From the NCBI GenBank assembly GCA_035578905.1, contig JAQJVL010000525.1, forward strand, positions 248,001 to 312,000: DNA of 64,000 nt, read 5' to 3'. Every line of letters starts with the position of its first letter. The stretch's first letter is position 1. A program made the position numbers and the translations under genes. The notes beneath the pieces were generated by a model. The model ran no database searches. It saw only the letters and a program-made list of their open reading frames with translations, and was not told where the DNA came from. This document shows positions 1 to 11,684 of the stretch, in pieces. This DNA is from Stictocephala bisonia. Lineage: Eukaryota; Arthropoda; Insecta; Hemiptera; Membracidae.

Positions 1-1440
1 TTCTTTGGTAATTTGTTAACTTGTAATTGGTTAAATTGTAAGTTGTTAAATATTCCATAGCCTAAAGTTAAGCTTTCACTGTCTTGTTGCTCCAATCATG
101 TATAAGTTTGTCTCTTCATGTTAAGTTTGGCGAAATCATGCACACTTATATTTAGTGGTTATGTGTAATATTTTGTTGTGATGGCTGGACTGTATTTGAT
201 GTGCTGTGTGTTGTGCCCTACAGTCCAGGGTCCTTGAGTGGGACTTTCAGCCCTCAGCCCGCCGTCCGGGGAACTTCGATATTCTCCACTGCTAGCCTGG
301 CCTGAGGACCATGTTGGAGCCTGGAGTTGCCCGCTACCCGCCCTACATCTTTGGGGGTAGAAGTCTTCAGTCCTCAGGTCAGTTCTTTCCATCTTTTCCC
401 GGCGGCTGAGCTGGGGGTGATTTATAAGAAAACAAAAAAATATATAAAAACAAAAAGAAGAAAAAAGTTTGCGGAACTTTTGGTGTGGCCTAGGCCTAAA
501 ACTAAAAACCTGGACAGTGAATTATGAAACAGCCATGGGGACTTAATTATTTTTTATTAACGAGGGAAAAGCTTTTAAAATACCCAAGATTTTTTTGATG
601 TTAATATTTATTTTATTTATATTTATTGTTATTTATTTTTAAGTAGTTTATATTCCTTGTTATTAATTAATTAGTTTTATTTGTTGTTATATCTTTTTAG
701 ATTTTATAGTTGTTAGGTCCCTATGGTTAAGTTATGTTATCGTTGATTATTATGTTTAGGCCTAGTGATTTAGTTATTTATTTATTTATTTCGTGTTTTG
801 GTATTATTGATGTCAGGGGATAATAGTTGTCTTGAAGTGACTTTTTACTACGGTACCGTGTTATATTTTCTTTTAAATTATTTAATTTTTAAACTTTCAC
901 CAAAAGGGGATTATTGTTCTTTTGCTTAACTTTTAATTCGGAGCTGCCCAGGGATTCCGGCTTACTCCCTGGCCCGGTGGAATCAAGGGATGCGGGCCAA
1001 ATTGCCGGTGTAATTGGTGATACCAAAAATTTTATAATTTTCTTCACTTTTAGTCGGGGCCTATTAAATTTTTCTTACGTTTTGGGGTGTCTCAGGCAAG
1101 GCTGCAGATAGGCCATGTAGTTGTTAATTTGTTAATTTTGGTATTTGTTGAGTTTGTTGTTCTTGTAGCTTTTGTGTGTTTTGTTATTTATTTAAGTGCA
1201 AATTTTATATTGTGGCCGTCTGCCTATTTTATATTGTGGCCTTCTGCCGTTTTGATTTATTAAATGATGTTTCTTGAAATAAAATTAGTTTTGCTCAGCT
1301 GCCGAGTGTTATTTTGACCCTCCAACTGCCACCCGTGATCCCATCGCTCGATTTGTTTTGAGCCATCCCCCCGGTTGGCACGCTTTCCAGCTTTGGTGGG
1401 GGGGATGGGTCTCAGTTCTCTGTAATCAAGCAGTTTGGAA
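1..1440. other. Unassigned region, possible retroelement remnant
   Basis: No supported gene. Patches at 215-420 and 940-1110 are richer in GC than their surroundings. Two near-identical 23-base blocks lie side by side at about 1203-1250, and an AATAAA polyadenylation-type signal at about 1279 is followed by a GC-rich stretch with a G-run near 1400. This pattern could be the 3' part of an LTR or another retroelement. No matching second LTR, primer-binding site or protein remnant is visible. Confidence 0.2.
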
Positions 1441-1683
1441 CATTATATAAATGATCATTTTAAAGACGTAATTAAATTTATTGAAATATGAACCGGTCGA
1501 CCCGACTTGTCAGCTGAACTAGAGATCTCCCCCCGTCTTATTTCATCTGCGACGTAGTTTGACTGTAAGCGGTTCCAATTCGCACAAGTAACTGTGTTTT
1601 TGGCCGCAAGGCCGCACGCTATTTTGGAACATCCAGATGAGGGAGGGGCACAAACACTCATTCTCCACGGGACCAGAGATGGT
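1441..1683 (+). promoter_or_regulatory. Possible TATA promoter with short first exon
   Basis: A TATATAAA box at about 1443-1450 precedes a GC-richer stretch (1480-1680). That stretch ends in ATG immediately followed by GTAAGG, a good match to a splice donor, with GT at 1682-1683. This spacing suits a core promoter plus a mostly untranslated first exon. No downstream coding exon could be recognised, so the call is speculative. Confidence 0.15.
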
Positions 1684-2636
1684 AAGGAATTTGATTCACG
1701 AATCTAGTCGGCCACAACTCCAAGTACTGATAAAATATATGTATAAATGTCAGTCAGCAATGAATGAAGTTACGACCAGACCTGAGTTGTGATTGGCCAA
1801 CTGACGTATGAAGAATTCATTCATTCTAGCCTAGAGGAAAGAAAATAAAATAAGTAAACAATGTCTTAAGTGAAACTAAGGGTTTAAACAATGATAAATG
1901 AAAGAAATTAATATTTCCCTAATAATGCTAAGTGGGTACAACAATGAAATAATGTAAGAGTTCAGTTAGATGAAACAGAACCAAATTTACGTAGTCCTAG
2001 TTAGACTGTAGCCATTGAATTAATGCATAACGTACAATAATTTATACTAGTATTAACTACACAGGAGAAATAGTCGTATATAGTATTAGGCCTACTAGAA
2101 ACATTGCGAGAAGGTGTTCACTTTGAACTACATGTGCACGATGGCTTTGCGTAGCATATATTAACGCTCAGACTAAAATGAGTATGATTCATAAAACATT
2201 GATCAAGTTAAGTTATCTTAACATTTGGATGAGTGGATTTCTAATGAAATCTGGGTGGATAGAAAACATTTAGAGAAGTGATACCTCACAAATTACATTT
2301 TTGACTTTTTTTGGTTTTGTATACGAAAAATGTGTTGCTACAGGATTGTTTCCGATCCAGTAGAGTTAAGAAATATAAACTAACAATGGAAAATAATATA
2401 ATTTTTTTTATTTATTAAGTTCCAAAAAACTAAACACAAGCCTCAAGAAAAATGTCAAATGTATATAGCATATAGGCTACAATAATTGTACAATAATTAA
2501 TAAATTGATTGTATTATCGTATCCCAAGTAAAATAGGAAAAGAACATTGGAAAAACTATAGAATTTATATAAAAGCCAAGACAAACTGAAATTCGGGTTC
2601 CCCATAAACTCGAAAAAACGTTAATCCAAAAACAAT
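1684..2636. other. AT-rich region, nothing recognised
   Basis: AT-rich sequence with stops in all frames. I see no RNA gene, tandem repeat or TIR pair. Confidence 0.5.
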
Positions 2637-2872
2637 CTAGGTGACACAACTACATGTAATTGTATTGTTCCAATTAAATTCTGCAACATGTTTCTGCAAA
2701 TCAAGATAACTGCGCCCCCTCCCCGTCACTGTCTCTCTGCGAAATACACAAGCTAGGTGACACAACTACACGTAATTGTATTGTTCCAATTAAATTCTGC
2801 AACATGTTTCTGCAAATCAAGATAACTGCGCCCCCTTCCCGTCACTGTCTCTCTGCAAAATACATAATCTAG
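2637..2872. repeat. 116-bp tandem duplication
   Basis: A 116-base unit starting CTAGGTGACACAACTAC occurs at 2637 and 2753, with a few substitutions, and the first bases of a third unit at 2869. Each copy carries a C-run followed by CCCGTCACTGTCTCTCTGC. The copies are nearly identical, so the duplication is recent. Confidence 0.85.
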
Positions 2873-4732
2873 GTATCATAAATTAGTCAAATGGTAGCTA
2901 TTATATTAACTTGAATTTCCTAATAAACTGATATACTGTACGAGACCAAGATTGTACAGGTATGATACAAGTATCGTATTCAATAACCTAATAGGGCAAA
3001 TGAGAGTTGAAGTAGCTTATTAATAGGAACCTACTTATTATTATTACCAACCTAATAGGAATTAGCGTGTGATATCGATATCATCGAATTTCGTAGCTCA
3101 ATGTTGTACGTCCCCAGAGCAGATCCAAGCAGTATTTCACCAGTAACGTTCTAGTCACTCCAGAAATGGATATAATTAATAAGAAGTCCTTTGTATTACC
3201 GTGTTAGTTATACAATTGAACACGTCAGATTAATGTGTTTGAATTAATTGTTATAGCATTGTCTTGATAGTGATTAAAGTAATATTGTCTTTATTGCATA
3301 AAAAATGTCATCGCCAACGCAATCATCAATAAATATAAATTTGAGCACTTTATCTATCACATTTATAGATACACCTAGAAAGTACCACTTCACGCCTCGC
3401 GTGTCAACCCTTTTACAAATTGCCCGCTTAAATTTGTTAAAAATAACTTCTTATTTCAAGTTGCACCGCCCTAAACCCTTCCATTCGTATAGTGAATGGT
3501 AAGAAAGGCTCCGGTATCGGAGATTTATTATCTAACTTATTTCAGTTCTGAGAGATAATTGTGTATAGTTAATTGAGAATATTTTCAATTGTAAAATTAT
3601 TAAAAATTCAATAAAATCGGACCGTATTACGCACGGTGGCATTGAGAGTGGTGGAGAGGGGGCAAGTCACGCTAGCCCCTGGTCAATACCACAGACGGAC
3701 TGACCGTCCCCCTACCCTCCTATCGTCACCTCTTACGATCTTTACGGGCAGGGGGGGCTTGTAAAACTCACCGTCAGATTCACTTGCAAGTTTCCTCTAA
3801 GGATATCAGCATTACAATGATTCGTGTTTGTAATCTGATTATATTTTCAAAGTTTCAGTAGATATAATGGAAAGGAAATGTTGTGATAATGTGATGTTTG
3901 GTACCAAGATTCCTTCCTGTAATTATTCTCAATTCTTCATTAACCTGTCAGTAGCCTACAGGACTTCGTCACTACTTACTGGATCTCCCGACTTGACAAG
4001 ATCGCGCTTAGTGCCACTGACGGGCTGTGCTGCCAAGAGATATAAACAATAAAATATATCTATAGGGCAGTATGAAAATCTGCGATCATAAAATTTTTTC
4101 TGCCACAAAATTGTACATATTCACACAAGTATTAGAAAGGTGCAGATAAAGAACTGAAATGTGACAACCGCGAAAGGCGTTGAGGCGTTGCTATCGCTAC
4201 TATCGTCACGTCATTGGTCATGGCGTTTGGAACCTCCTCGTAGTTTCAGCTTTTGCTGTAGGAGCGCTCTGAAATCAAGTCGGGAGATTCATTAAATTGA
4301 TTTTACAGTAATATGAAAACCCGTTTTGGTGTACACAAGAGTCTCTACAAGCCCAGCGACTCGATGTACATTTCACAACTTTCCAATGCCAATTTAAAAT
4401 ATAAATAGTTTAATATGACGTTTTATCCTGATGAATTTTAATTCGAAACTATTAAATTATTCTTAAAAATTTATATGAAAACTGAATTCCTAAATGTTCA
4501 TAACGAGCATTGTTCTGTTCTGTTAGTATGTGTTTTGGGATAGTTTTGGGATAGCTTACTCCTATCCTATTTTACCGTACACCTTATGCACGCTTGTTAA
4601 GTACTGTAAGATACTCATTTATTCTATTACTTATAACATTAGATAAATAACAGAAAGGTTATATAGTACGCTGTTATATACATAAATTCTGTGTATATAT
4701 TTTAATTAAAAATAATATGTATATATACACTA
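2873..4732. other. AT-rich region without recognised gene
   Basis: Short ORFs here (for example near 3305-3502 and 3867-4052) show no recognisable domain. A GC-rich patch at 3635-3765 includes CACCTCTTACGA, which resembles LINE 3'-region sequence seen in insects, but that is a memory-based impression only. Two TA-rich stretches lie near 4660-4730. Confidence 0.3.
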
Positions 4733-4795
4733 CTAGTCGACAGCCCTTGCTGCGCTACGAGTGGTTCGCTACGCTGGTTACCGTGGTTCTATCAC
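4733..4795 (-). mobile_element. Helitron-like 3' end (minus), degenerate
   Basis: Read on the minus strand, this has GC-rich, hairpin-prone sequence containing GCTACG/CGTAGC-type motifs. It ends in CTAG immediately followed by T (CTAG at 4733-4736). It resembles the better copies at 6905-6974 and 46659-46740. Helitrons end in CTRR after a short hairpin and insert between A and T. The call rests on that pattern alone. Confidence 0.3.
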
Positions 4796-5080
4796 ATCAA
4801 TATCTAGATTGAACTTACATAAAAGATAAGCCCTCTGCCGTTCTCTTAGATAGCAACATTTTTTAGTTTAGAAAACCCTATAAGCGTACTTTAGTGTGGG
4901 ATGCAAAGTAGTGCAATCATGTCGGAGTAAGTAGAAATTACCTTAAATATTTCACAACGAAAACCAAATTAGCCAAGCTATTGTATCATTTTTATGTTCA
5001 CTCTATCAGCTGTTTGAAATGAATTTAAATTAATTGCCAATGTTAATCATATTGAAAAAAAGAAACGTTGAGGAGCTGTA

Positions 5081-5446
5081 TCAGGGGTTTTTTGTAGAAG
5101 AGGGCCACCAGTCTTGAAATATTTTCTATGGATACAGGACCAACAAAACACATTGTACACTCAGTATATATGTATTGGACACAATTTGAACACATTTTAA
5201 AGAAAAAAATAATTATTTTACAAACTATATAAGGGTATATTCTTATGGAGGCCAGAATAGGTTCATGTCCCGCCAGATAGCTTGAAACAGATCGTCATCT
5301 TTGTTTCTTCGCCGCCACATGAACTCGCAAAGGTACGAATCTATTAAAGCCCTGCTTGTACCACATTCTTTTCTATTTCTTCGCTTTGCCTAACCTAACC
5401 TAAACATATTTCAAGACTGGTGGCCCTCTTCTGCAAAAGACCCCTG
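5081..5446. mobile_element. MITE with CAGGGG ends and internal CCTAA run
   Basis: The left arm at about 5081-5128 and right arm at 5402-5446 are inverted copies. Both read CAGGGG, then GAAGAGGGCCACCAGTCTTG, when entered from the outside. TA lies outside each end, as expected for a Tc1/mariner-type target duplication. No transposase is encoded. Inside the right arm, at 5389-5403, is CCTAACCTAACCTAA, three copies of the insect telomere repeat on the complementary strand. Confidence 0.75.
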
Positions 5447-6370
5447 TATACCTTATGAATGAAATGTCGAAAAATCCTTTTTTTATCAGGTCTCAATGAT
5501 ACAAAAGCTAACTTCCCTTCAAATTTCATCAACATATGTTAAGTAGTTCTGGATATTTTGTGATGAGTGAGTATATTGTTTTTGAATTTTATGTAGGAAG
5601 TTTATGAATAGTAGAAAAATAAAATAGTGTGTGTAAAATGATCTTTAAGCTCGGATAACCGTTACTTTTATGCGTACAATGAAGCTTACATTCAGCAGAT
5701 GCGTGTTAACTCCTATTATTTACACAGCTTATGTCTACTACAGGCCGTCAGGTGAACGAGGAACGGACAACGAGTGACCCAGTAACCGTAAGTCTATGTC
5801 TGCACCTTATATCTGCACACACGACTTGGTTGGAACATACATTTAATGTACACTTATACTAATTCATCTTCATCTGTGCAATCTGGCATCCCATGAAGGT
5901 TGAGGTCTATTGAGTGGTTTATAGTGTGGATGTAAAACAGTTTGCTTTAATACACACCGCAGGAAAAACAGCTGTTTAACGAAAATCCTTATATGTTATG
6001 CGTGAAGCAGTTTTTACCAACGGAACTTCTCCTTCATTTCTTGGCCAATTTAAACGATTGAGGTGTCAAACAATTTTCCTCTGTTCGTAGTTATGTAATA
6101 AGGTTTTAATTGTTTAACATTTTCACCCTGAATGCTATGGGAAGCCCTCAATGAACGTTTTTTGGCCATAAGAATAACATGGAGGGATTTTAATGAATCA
6201 AAAAGTAACTGCTGTTCAGGTGTAAATAATGATTTCCAATAAGTGTTTACAGCTTTTGGAATGTAAGCAATGGTGGTTGTAATATTGAGGAGGTTACATC
6301 TTCAATAATGTTAAAACAGTTAAGGTTGTAAGTATGGCTTTTTATTCATTAGATTGTAGTGCTCCGCTCC
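5447..6370. other. Region without recognised feature
   Basis: Moderately AT-rich sequence with no long ORF, RNA gene or repeat that I can support. Confidence 0.5.
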
Positions 6371-6652
6371 ACGGTAAATTGAAATTACGTTAGGTATCAA
6401 GACGAGGGTGCGCAGTAGACTGTGACGTCACAAGGGCGAAATCAGCTGATTTGCTTATTCTATTAAAAGAACCTGTAACTAAATCTACCAATTACATAGA
6501 AGCATTTAGCTAAATAGTAAGAAAGTTATTTACCGATTATCAGCTGAAATTGCAATTACGGGAATGAGAACAATATAATTGTGTTTATTTTTGGCACTTC
6601 GCCCAAGTGACGTCATGGGAGGTACCGTCTTCATTTCTAGGTACCGTGCTCC
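6371..6652. mobile_element. Miniature TIR element with CRE palindromes
   Basis: The inward-facing arms share ACGGTA, GAAAT, TGACGTCAC and GGGCGAA in the same order on opposite strands. TGACGTCA occurs at 6423-6430 and 6608-6615. The left arm also resembles the arms of the larger element at 34711-35470, including GGTGCGCAGTA and ATCAGCTG, so the two appear to be one family. It is noncoding and the exact ends are uncertain. Confidence 0.55.
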
Positions 6653-6904
6653 GCTCTACTGGACTTGAAAGTTTAAATGGTAATCTAATGCAGGTTTTTT
6701 ATTTAATTAATCTTAAGCTGTTAAACAAAAACAAATGAAATGAATACATTTAAAATAGGCTAAGTACAACAATGTAATTGGGTGTTTATACTAATAAATA
6801 GGTAGTAACGGAAGTAATGTTAATGAGATACTGTGAATAAATTTAATATTTTGATTTTACGTTGCATAGTTAATCTACTATAGTATTATTTGTATTCAAA
6901 AGTC

Positions 6905-6974
6905 ACAGGCCGAGGTGTAGCGATTGCACTGTATAACGGGGTTGGCACGCGAAGTGTGCAGGGGTGTCCCCTAG
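6905..6974 (+). mobile_element. Helitron-like 3' terminus, copy 1
   Basis: Here CAGGCCGAGG is followed by GGTTGGCACGCGAAGTGTGC, whose GCACGC and GTGTGC pair as a six-base stem with one G-T. About eleven bases later comes CTAG (6971-6974), followed by T. Hairpin, short spacer, CTRR and a following T match the canonical 3' end of a Helitron. No Rep/helicase coding is nearby, so it would be non-autonomous. Confidence 0.5.
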
Positions 6975-7089
6975 TAATACTAAATATATGTTTTTATAGT
7001 TTTGATTGAATTAGGTAGTGCAGATTTTGTGTCACTGAGGTGCATTAAGAAAGGACCTTACGAAATTCAATTAAAACAGAAATTCGAGT

Positions 7090-7330
7090 TAGAGTTTTTA
7101 AATAACCCTTTTATTGCATAAGAACAACATTCAATCACCATTAAATTGCTAAAGAACCGGTTATAAATTAAAACAGTAATAAATATTTGTTTTGTTTGCT
7201 TTTAATAGTACTATAGTACATTATGACTACTAATGATAACGCAATCTCAGACCGGAGGTCGAAGGCCGATGTGTCACTAGCGTTACGACTGACGGAGTTG
7301 GCACACGAAACGTGCAGGGGTATCCCGTAG
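7090..7330 (+). mobile_element. Helitron-like element body and 3' end, copy 2
   Basis: The end block GGAGGTCGAAGGCCGATG, then a GTCACTAGCG-type motif, GGCACACGAAACGTGC and GTAG at 7327-7330 followed by T, parallels copy 1. The upstream body includes TTTTATTGCATAAGAACAAC, nearly shared with 46558 onward. The two copies therefore share at least about 200 bases. The final CTAG has become GTAG. Confidence 0.5.
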
Positions 7331-7720
7331 TAAACTCACTACGACCGTCTAGCACTATACTAGACCGTTGTGGGCCTATAGTTAAAAATTTGTTAGCGAT
7401 TTAAATGCTTCATGTCTCGTCATTTCCTTTGTTGATTACTGTTCGACTTATCTGTAGTCTGTGTTTTCCATATCGCCATGTCACTGGTTTCTGCGATTTT
7501 TATTTCTGGGGGAATTGAACTTGCCTTATCGTTCTATTCAGATGAAATTTTTTAGCAGATTCAAAACGAAGAAGAATGTTCATTGGCTTCTTGAGATTAC
7601 TACGGCTGGCAATATACTGCTTAGCTAAGACAAATTGAAAATGTTCATTGACTTCTTGAGATTACTACGGCTGGCAATATATTGTTTAGCTAAGGCAGAT
7701 TCAAAACTAAGAAGAATGTT

Positions 7721-7887
7721 AGAATCTACAGTTTCCGGTGACAACCGGACTGTCTCAGAGAACTACTGAGACTGTCTCAGAGAAACCACTGAGGATGCCA
7801 CATCACAGTATGGTTGAAACGTCTGGTCATCGTGTAAATATTGTAGATAGTACCTTGACGCGGTTGTCACCGGAAACTGTAGATTCT
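7721..7887. mobile_element. 167-bp MITE-like insert with 26-bp TIRs, copy A
   Basis: Inverted arms at 7721-7746 and 7862-7887 read AGAATCTACAGTTTCCGGTG from each end. The interior holds a doubled ACTGTCTCAGAGAA motif. It is noncoding and sits inside the 75-bp satellite. The right flank carries GGCACCGGCCGCTTAAG, a block that also occurs next to a related fragment at 43080. Confidence 0.75.
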
Positions 7888-8595
7888 AGTTATGGCACCG
7901 GCCGCTTAAGCCTAAGTTCTAAGATGAAGATGAATGTTCATTGACTTCTTGAGATTACTACGGCTGGCAATATGCTGTTTAGCTAAGGAAGATTCAAAAC
8001 GAAGAAGAATTTTCATTGATTTCTTGAGATTACTACGGCAATATGCTGTTTAGCTAAGGCAGATTCAAAACGAAGAAGAATGTTCATTGGCTTCTTGAGA
8101 TTACTACGGCTGGCAATATACTGTATAGCTAAGGCAGATTCAAAAGGAAGAAGAATGTTCATTGACTTCTTGATATTACTACGGCTGGCAATATACTGTT
8201 TAGCTAAGGCAGATTCAAAACGAAGAAGAATTTTCATTGACCTCTTGATATTATTACGGCTGGCAATATACTGTTTAGCTAAGGCAAATTCAAAACGAAG
8301 AAGAATGTTCATTGAGTTCTTGAGATTACTACGGCTGGCAATATGCTGTTTAGCTAAGTAAGATTCAAAACGAAGAAGAATTTTCATTGATTTCTTGAGA
8401 TTACTACGGCAATATGCTGATTAGCTAAGGCAGATTCAAAACGAAGAAGAATGTTCATTGGCTTCTTGAGATTACTACGGCTGGCAATATACTGCTTAGC
8501 TAAGACAAATTGAAAATGTTCATTGACTTCTTGAGATTACTACGGCTGGCAATATATTGTTTAGCTAAGGCAGATTCAAAACTAAGAAGAATGTT

Positions 8596-8762
8596 AGAAT
8601 CTACAGTTTCCGGTGACAACCGGACTGTCTCAGAGAACTACTGAGACTGTCTCAGAGAAACCACTGAGGATGCCACATCACAGTATGGTCGAAACGTCTG
8701 GTCATCTTGTAAATATTGTAGATAGTACCTTGACGCGGTTGTCACCGGAAACTGTAGATTCT
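8596..8762. mobile_element. 167-bp MITE-like insert, copy B
   Basis: Nearly identical to copy A, including both TIRs and the flanks, at an offset of 875 bases. Because the flanks are shared, this copy arose by duplication of the satellite block, not by independent insertion. Confidence 0.75.
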
Positions 8763-9205
8763 AGTTATGACACCGGCCGCTTAAGCCTAAGTTCTAAGAT
8801 GAAGATGAAAGTTCATTGACTTCTTGAGATTACTACGGCTGGCAATATGCTGTTTAGCTAAGGAAGATTCAAAACGAAGAAGAATGTTCATTGGCTTCTT
8901 GAGATTACTACGGCTGGCAATATCCTGTTTAGCTAAGGAAGATTCAAAACGAAGAAGAATGTTCATTGGCTTCTTGAGATTACTACGGCTGGCAATATGC
9001 TGTTTAGCTAAGGCAGATTCAAAACGAAGAAGAATGTGCATTGACTTCTTGAGATTACTACAGCTGGCAATATACTGTATAGCTAAGGCAAATACCTTTT
9101 ACAGTCCTAGCATGAAAAATGAACGCGTTTTATTATTGTACTATTACTATTGTTTTCATTTAATTAAAAACTTTCTAAAAAAATTTAAATGGTACATTTA
9201 GACTA

Positions 9206-9676
9206 TATAGTGTGGGAAAAAATGTGGAAACGTTTTCACAACAGCGTTAATTTTCCCATACATAATTTGATAATTTAATTTTTTTAAATAATTAGGCCTA
9301 TGTTCCATAAAGTATAATTTTTGACCGGCTTATAATTTACTTGAAACGGTTAACAGCGGATTGATAATATTGTTCAAATTAGTTACTTTGAAATTAAGAC
9401 GACCGCTACTCAGGAAAAGATAAGCTTTACGAAGCCCGGTTTGCGGCAATTAATTTTTCTTGAATAGACCTTTCATTTGATACCAAATTCGACCTAGGCT
9501 TACATTGTAGATTTTCGTTCAACTCCTTGTGAGCCGTTCCTCTGACAAGATGAAATGTCGCTAATGGCGTCAAAAAGTGTGTTATTTGTAACCTTGATGA
9601 TATACAATATTTCACTTTTACAAGTGAAGTCGTACAAAAGTTGTGAAAGCGTTTTCATATTTTTTTCCACTCTGTA
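9206..9676. mobile_element. TA-flanked MITE, family with 18359-18815
   Basis: Terminal inverted repeats begin GTGTGGGAAAAAATGTGG, then AAACGTTTTCACAAC, on the left. The matching complement ends the element at about 9640-9676. TA borders both sides. The interior is homologous, in opposite orientation, to the element at 18359-18815 (shared words TTTTTCTTGAATAGACCTTT and TTTCATTTGATACCAAA). The segment at about 9399-9436 (GACCGCTACTCAGGAAAAGA) is the source-type sequence of the 39-bp satellite at the window end. It has no transposase. Confidence 0.8.
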
Positions 9677-9799
9677 TGTAGCGCATATGGTTTCTTGTCA
9701 AATACTATATATTAATCTAAAAATATACAACTTGTGCTATGTACTTGAAAAAAAGTCCGCAACTCATGTAATATTAATACAAAAATATCAAGTGATCTC

Positions 9800-10310
9800 C
9801 TATTGCAAAGCTAATTGCAATCCATCGAGGCATTTAAGACCTGCCTCACTGATTATATTTATGCTAGCTAATCCCCCCGGAAAACAGCGCAGAGGGCACT
9901 TTGTAACTATGTGAACCATTGTTTGGATAGACACTTCGCAATCACATGACTGATATATGAACTGAAAAGCATTACGTAGATGTGGGTTCGAGATTTTAAG
10001 CAACCGTTCTGACGTGGGAGATCCTGTGTAATGGGAAGGTGCGGGGCATTCAAGATCTTATTGAATTCTTTAAGTAGTGCGTTCTGACGTCTTATCTCTG
10101 GAGGAGCTATATTGTCAGTACCGTGACTAAGGTAGAGAAGGCGCCACGAGAGAACCACTAATAGTTCTCATGGCTCTATAAAGTTGGACATAAATCGCTT
10201 TAGTATGTACGTTATTTGGCCATACGGGAGCACTGTATTCAGAAGCTGTTTAAACCAGTGACAATGCAGTAGTACGCAGGACGTGTACGTTGGCTGCCCA
10301 AGTTGTTCCA
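9800..10310 (-). pseudogene. Decayed LINE ORF2 C-terminus
   Basis: Read on the minus strand in shifting frames, three blocks appear in order. First is LRTTALSLV..SEYSAPVW (about 10290-10220). Next is SNIAPPEIRRQNALLKEF (about 10115-10060). Last is CDCEVSIQTMVHIVTKCPLR followed by FPGG (about 9950-9880). The last block has the C-x-C-x8-H-x4-C zinc-knuckle-like pattern found at the end of many Jockey-group non-LTR retrotransposon ORF2 proteins. Stops and frameshifts separate the blocks, so it is dead. The reverse transcriptase core is missing, which implies internal truncation or decay on the upstream (higher-coordinate) side. Confidence 0.7.
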
Positions 10311-11200
10311 GTTATATGATATGGTTGTTCTGGTTTTAATTTTATCTGTTGTTTTGAAGATAGATTTTAAAATGGAAAAAGAATGAAGATTTGTAAACAT
10401 TGGGCTGCATGCTTTATGTAGGCTATGTTGCACTAAAAATTATTAAAATTTGAAATGTAATGTGAAAATGTGTTCAAAATCGAGTGATTTCGTATGTTTA
10501 CATTTTTCATACATAAAAAAAATTATACTATCAATCAGTGAAGTCAATCAGCATCAACTAAATCTCAGACTATCTATCTTTACGCATGTTCCTCTGACAT
10601 GCATACGTGGTTGATTTTGTTCGTTTTTCACGAGCAAAGCGGCGAACCAATTTCCATGTTTTTTCCATTTGTTGTCCCCGAGGTTGGCAAACAAGCGTAT
10701 CGGATCTGTTCTGCCGTGCCTGAGTGGCTTGATTGTTTACACATGGAGGTGGGTAACCAGCTAAGGCAATCCTTTATATTCTCTTTACCATTTTACTTAT
10801 TCGTTGCAGTAAGACTTTTTATATGGTTCTACTTTTAAAATGAATCAGAATATAATATAAATGTAAGACTTGTCTATTGGACCTTTATAGTAAGAGCTAT
10901 GTGTCTGAAACTATTGTAGCGATTAAGAATCCTAACCACCTAGAACCTTCTTGTTAGCTTCAGTGTTTGTTACGGTCAGTATTGTAATATAATAATGGCA
11001 CAAGTAAGCGGTAATTTATCCAATAAGTGATGTACAGTAAAGTAAAGATACTACAATAAACATTGTACCACAAAGACGCTTTAAGTCAAGACTCTTCTTC
11101 CAATTACACGTCTCTTATCACTGCTTCAATACGAAACTCAAGAGTCATTAGATTACTAAGAAAGTTATAATTTAAAACTTTAGCATAAAGCTTGCACGAT
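10311..11200. other. Region without recognised feature
   Basis: No long ORF with a recognisable domain and no tandem repeat. A short open stretch at 10599-10838 has a hydrophobic end but no homology that I can name. Confidence 0.4.
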
Positions 11201-11209
11201 TGAAACACT

Positions 11210-11410
11210 GATGTATAAAAAGTTGAATGATTTAAAAACTGTACTAGTTTAATGGATGAAAAAACTGAAATATAATGATTTGCATGATTCAAAAACTGAA
11301 GTGTAATGAGTTTCATGATTCAAAAACTGAAGTGTAATGAATTTCACAATTCAAAAACTGCCGTATAAAAATTTTCACGATTTTCAAAACTGTTATATAA
11401 AAATTAGTGT
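11210..11410. repeat. Degenerate 31-bp tandem repeat
   Basis: About six imperfect copies of a 30-31-base unit built around ATGATTCAAAAACTGAAGTG. Divergence rises toward both edges, as expected for an old array. Confidence 0.6.
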
Positions 11411-11684
11411 GTTTAAACAAAATTCGTTTACTCCAGTTTTGAAATATATAATTTATATTTTGGATGTTTGTTCAAGTACATCAACAGTTTGTCAAGTAAT
11501 GGTTGAAGTAAGATGTCGATTCAATGTGATGAGTGTGCAAGAGATGAAACGTTTCACGATTAATGGTTTTACATAAAAGTTGGCTTCACTATAAATTAGA
11601 GATTACACTCAACAATTATTCGACTGAAGGCTGTGTGAACGTCAAATAGTTTTGAATCGATATTGAAATAAAGTTTTTAAACAA
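11411..11684. other. AT-rich spacer
   Basis: No feature supported between two tandem arrays. Confidence 0.4.

Larger units (their letters stand above)
7563..9090. repeat. 75-bp satellite with 875-bp higher-order period
   Basis: Tandem copies of an approximately 75-base unit contain GAAGAAGAATGTTCATTG, CTTCTTGAGATTACTACGGC and TGGCAATATACTGTTTAGC. Some copies are shortened to about 64 bases. Two inserts (7721-7887 and 8596-8762) and their flanks recur exactly 875 bases apart, so a multi-unit block was duplicated as a whole. Short open frames on both strands come from the repeat and are not genes. Confidence 0.9.

Noticed and set aside
1..1440. LTR of a retrotransposon
   Set aside because: A polyadenylation-type signal and GC-rich blocks are present, but no paired LTR, primer-binding site or gag/pol remnant could be found.
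3635..3765. GC-rich patch as an RNA gene or exon
   Set aside because: No cloverleaf, no conserved rRNA word and no open frame with a domain. It is at most a fragment of a LINE 3' region.
8013..9201. Open frames with repeated MNILLRFESALAKQ or MFIGFLRLLRLAI peptides
   Set aside because: Both strands of the 75-base satellite are open because the period is a multiple of three. There is no gene evidence.
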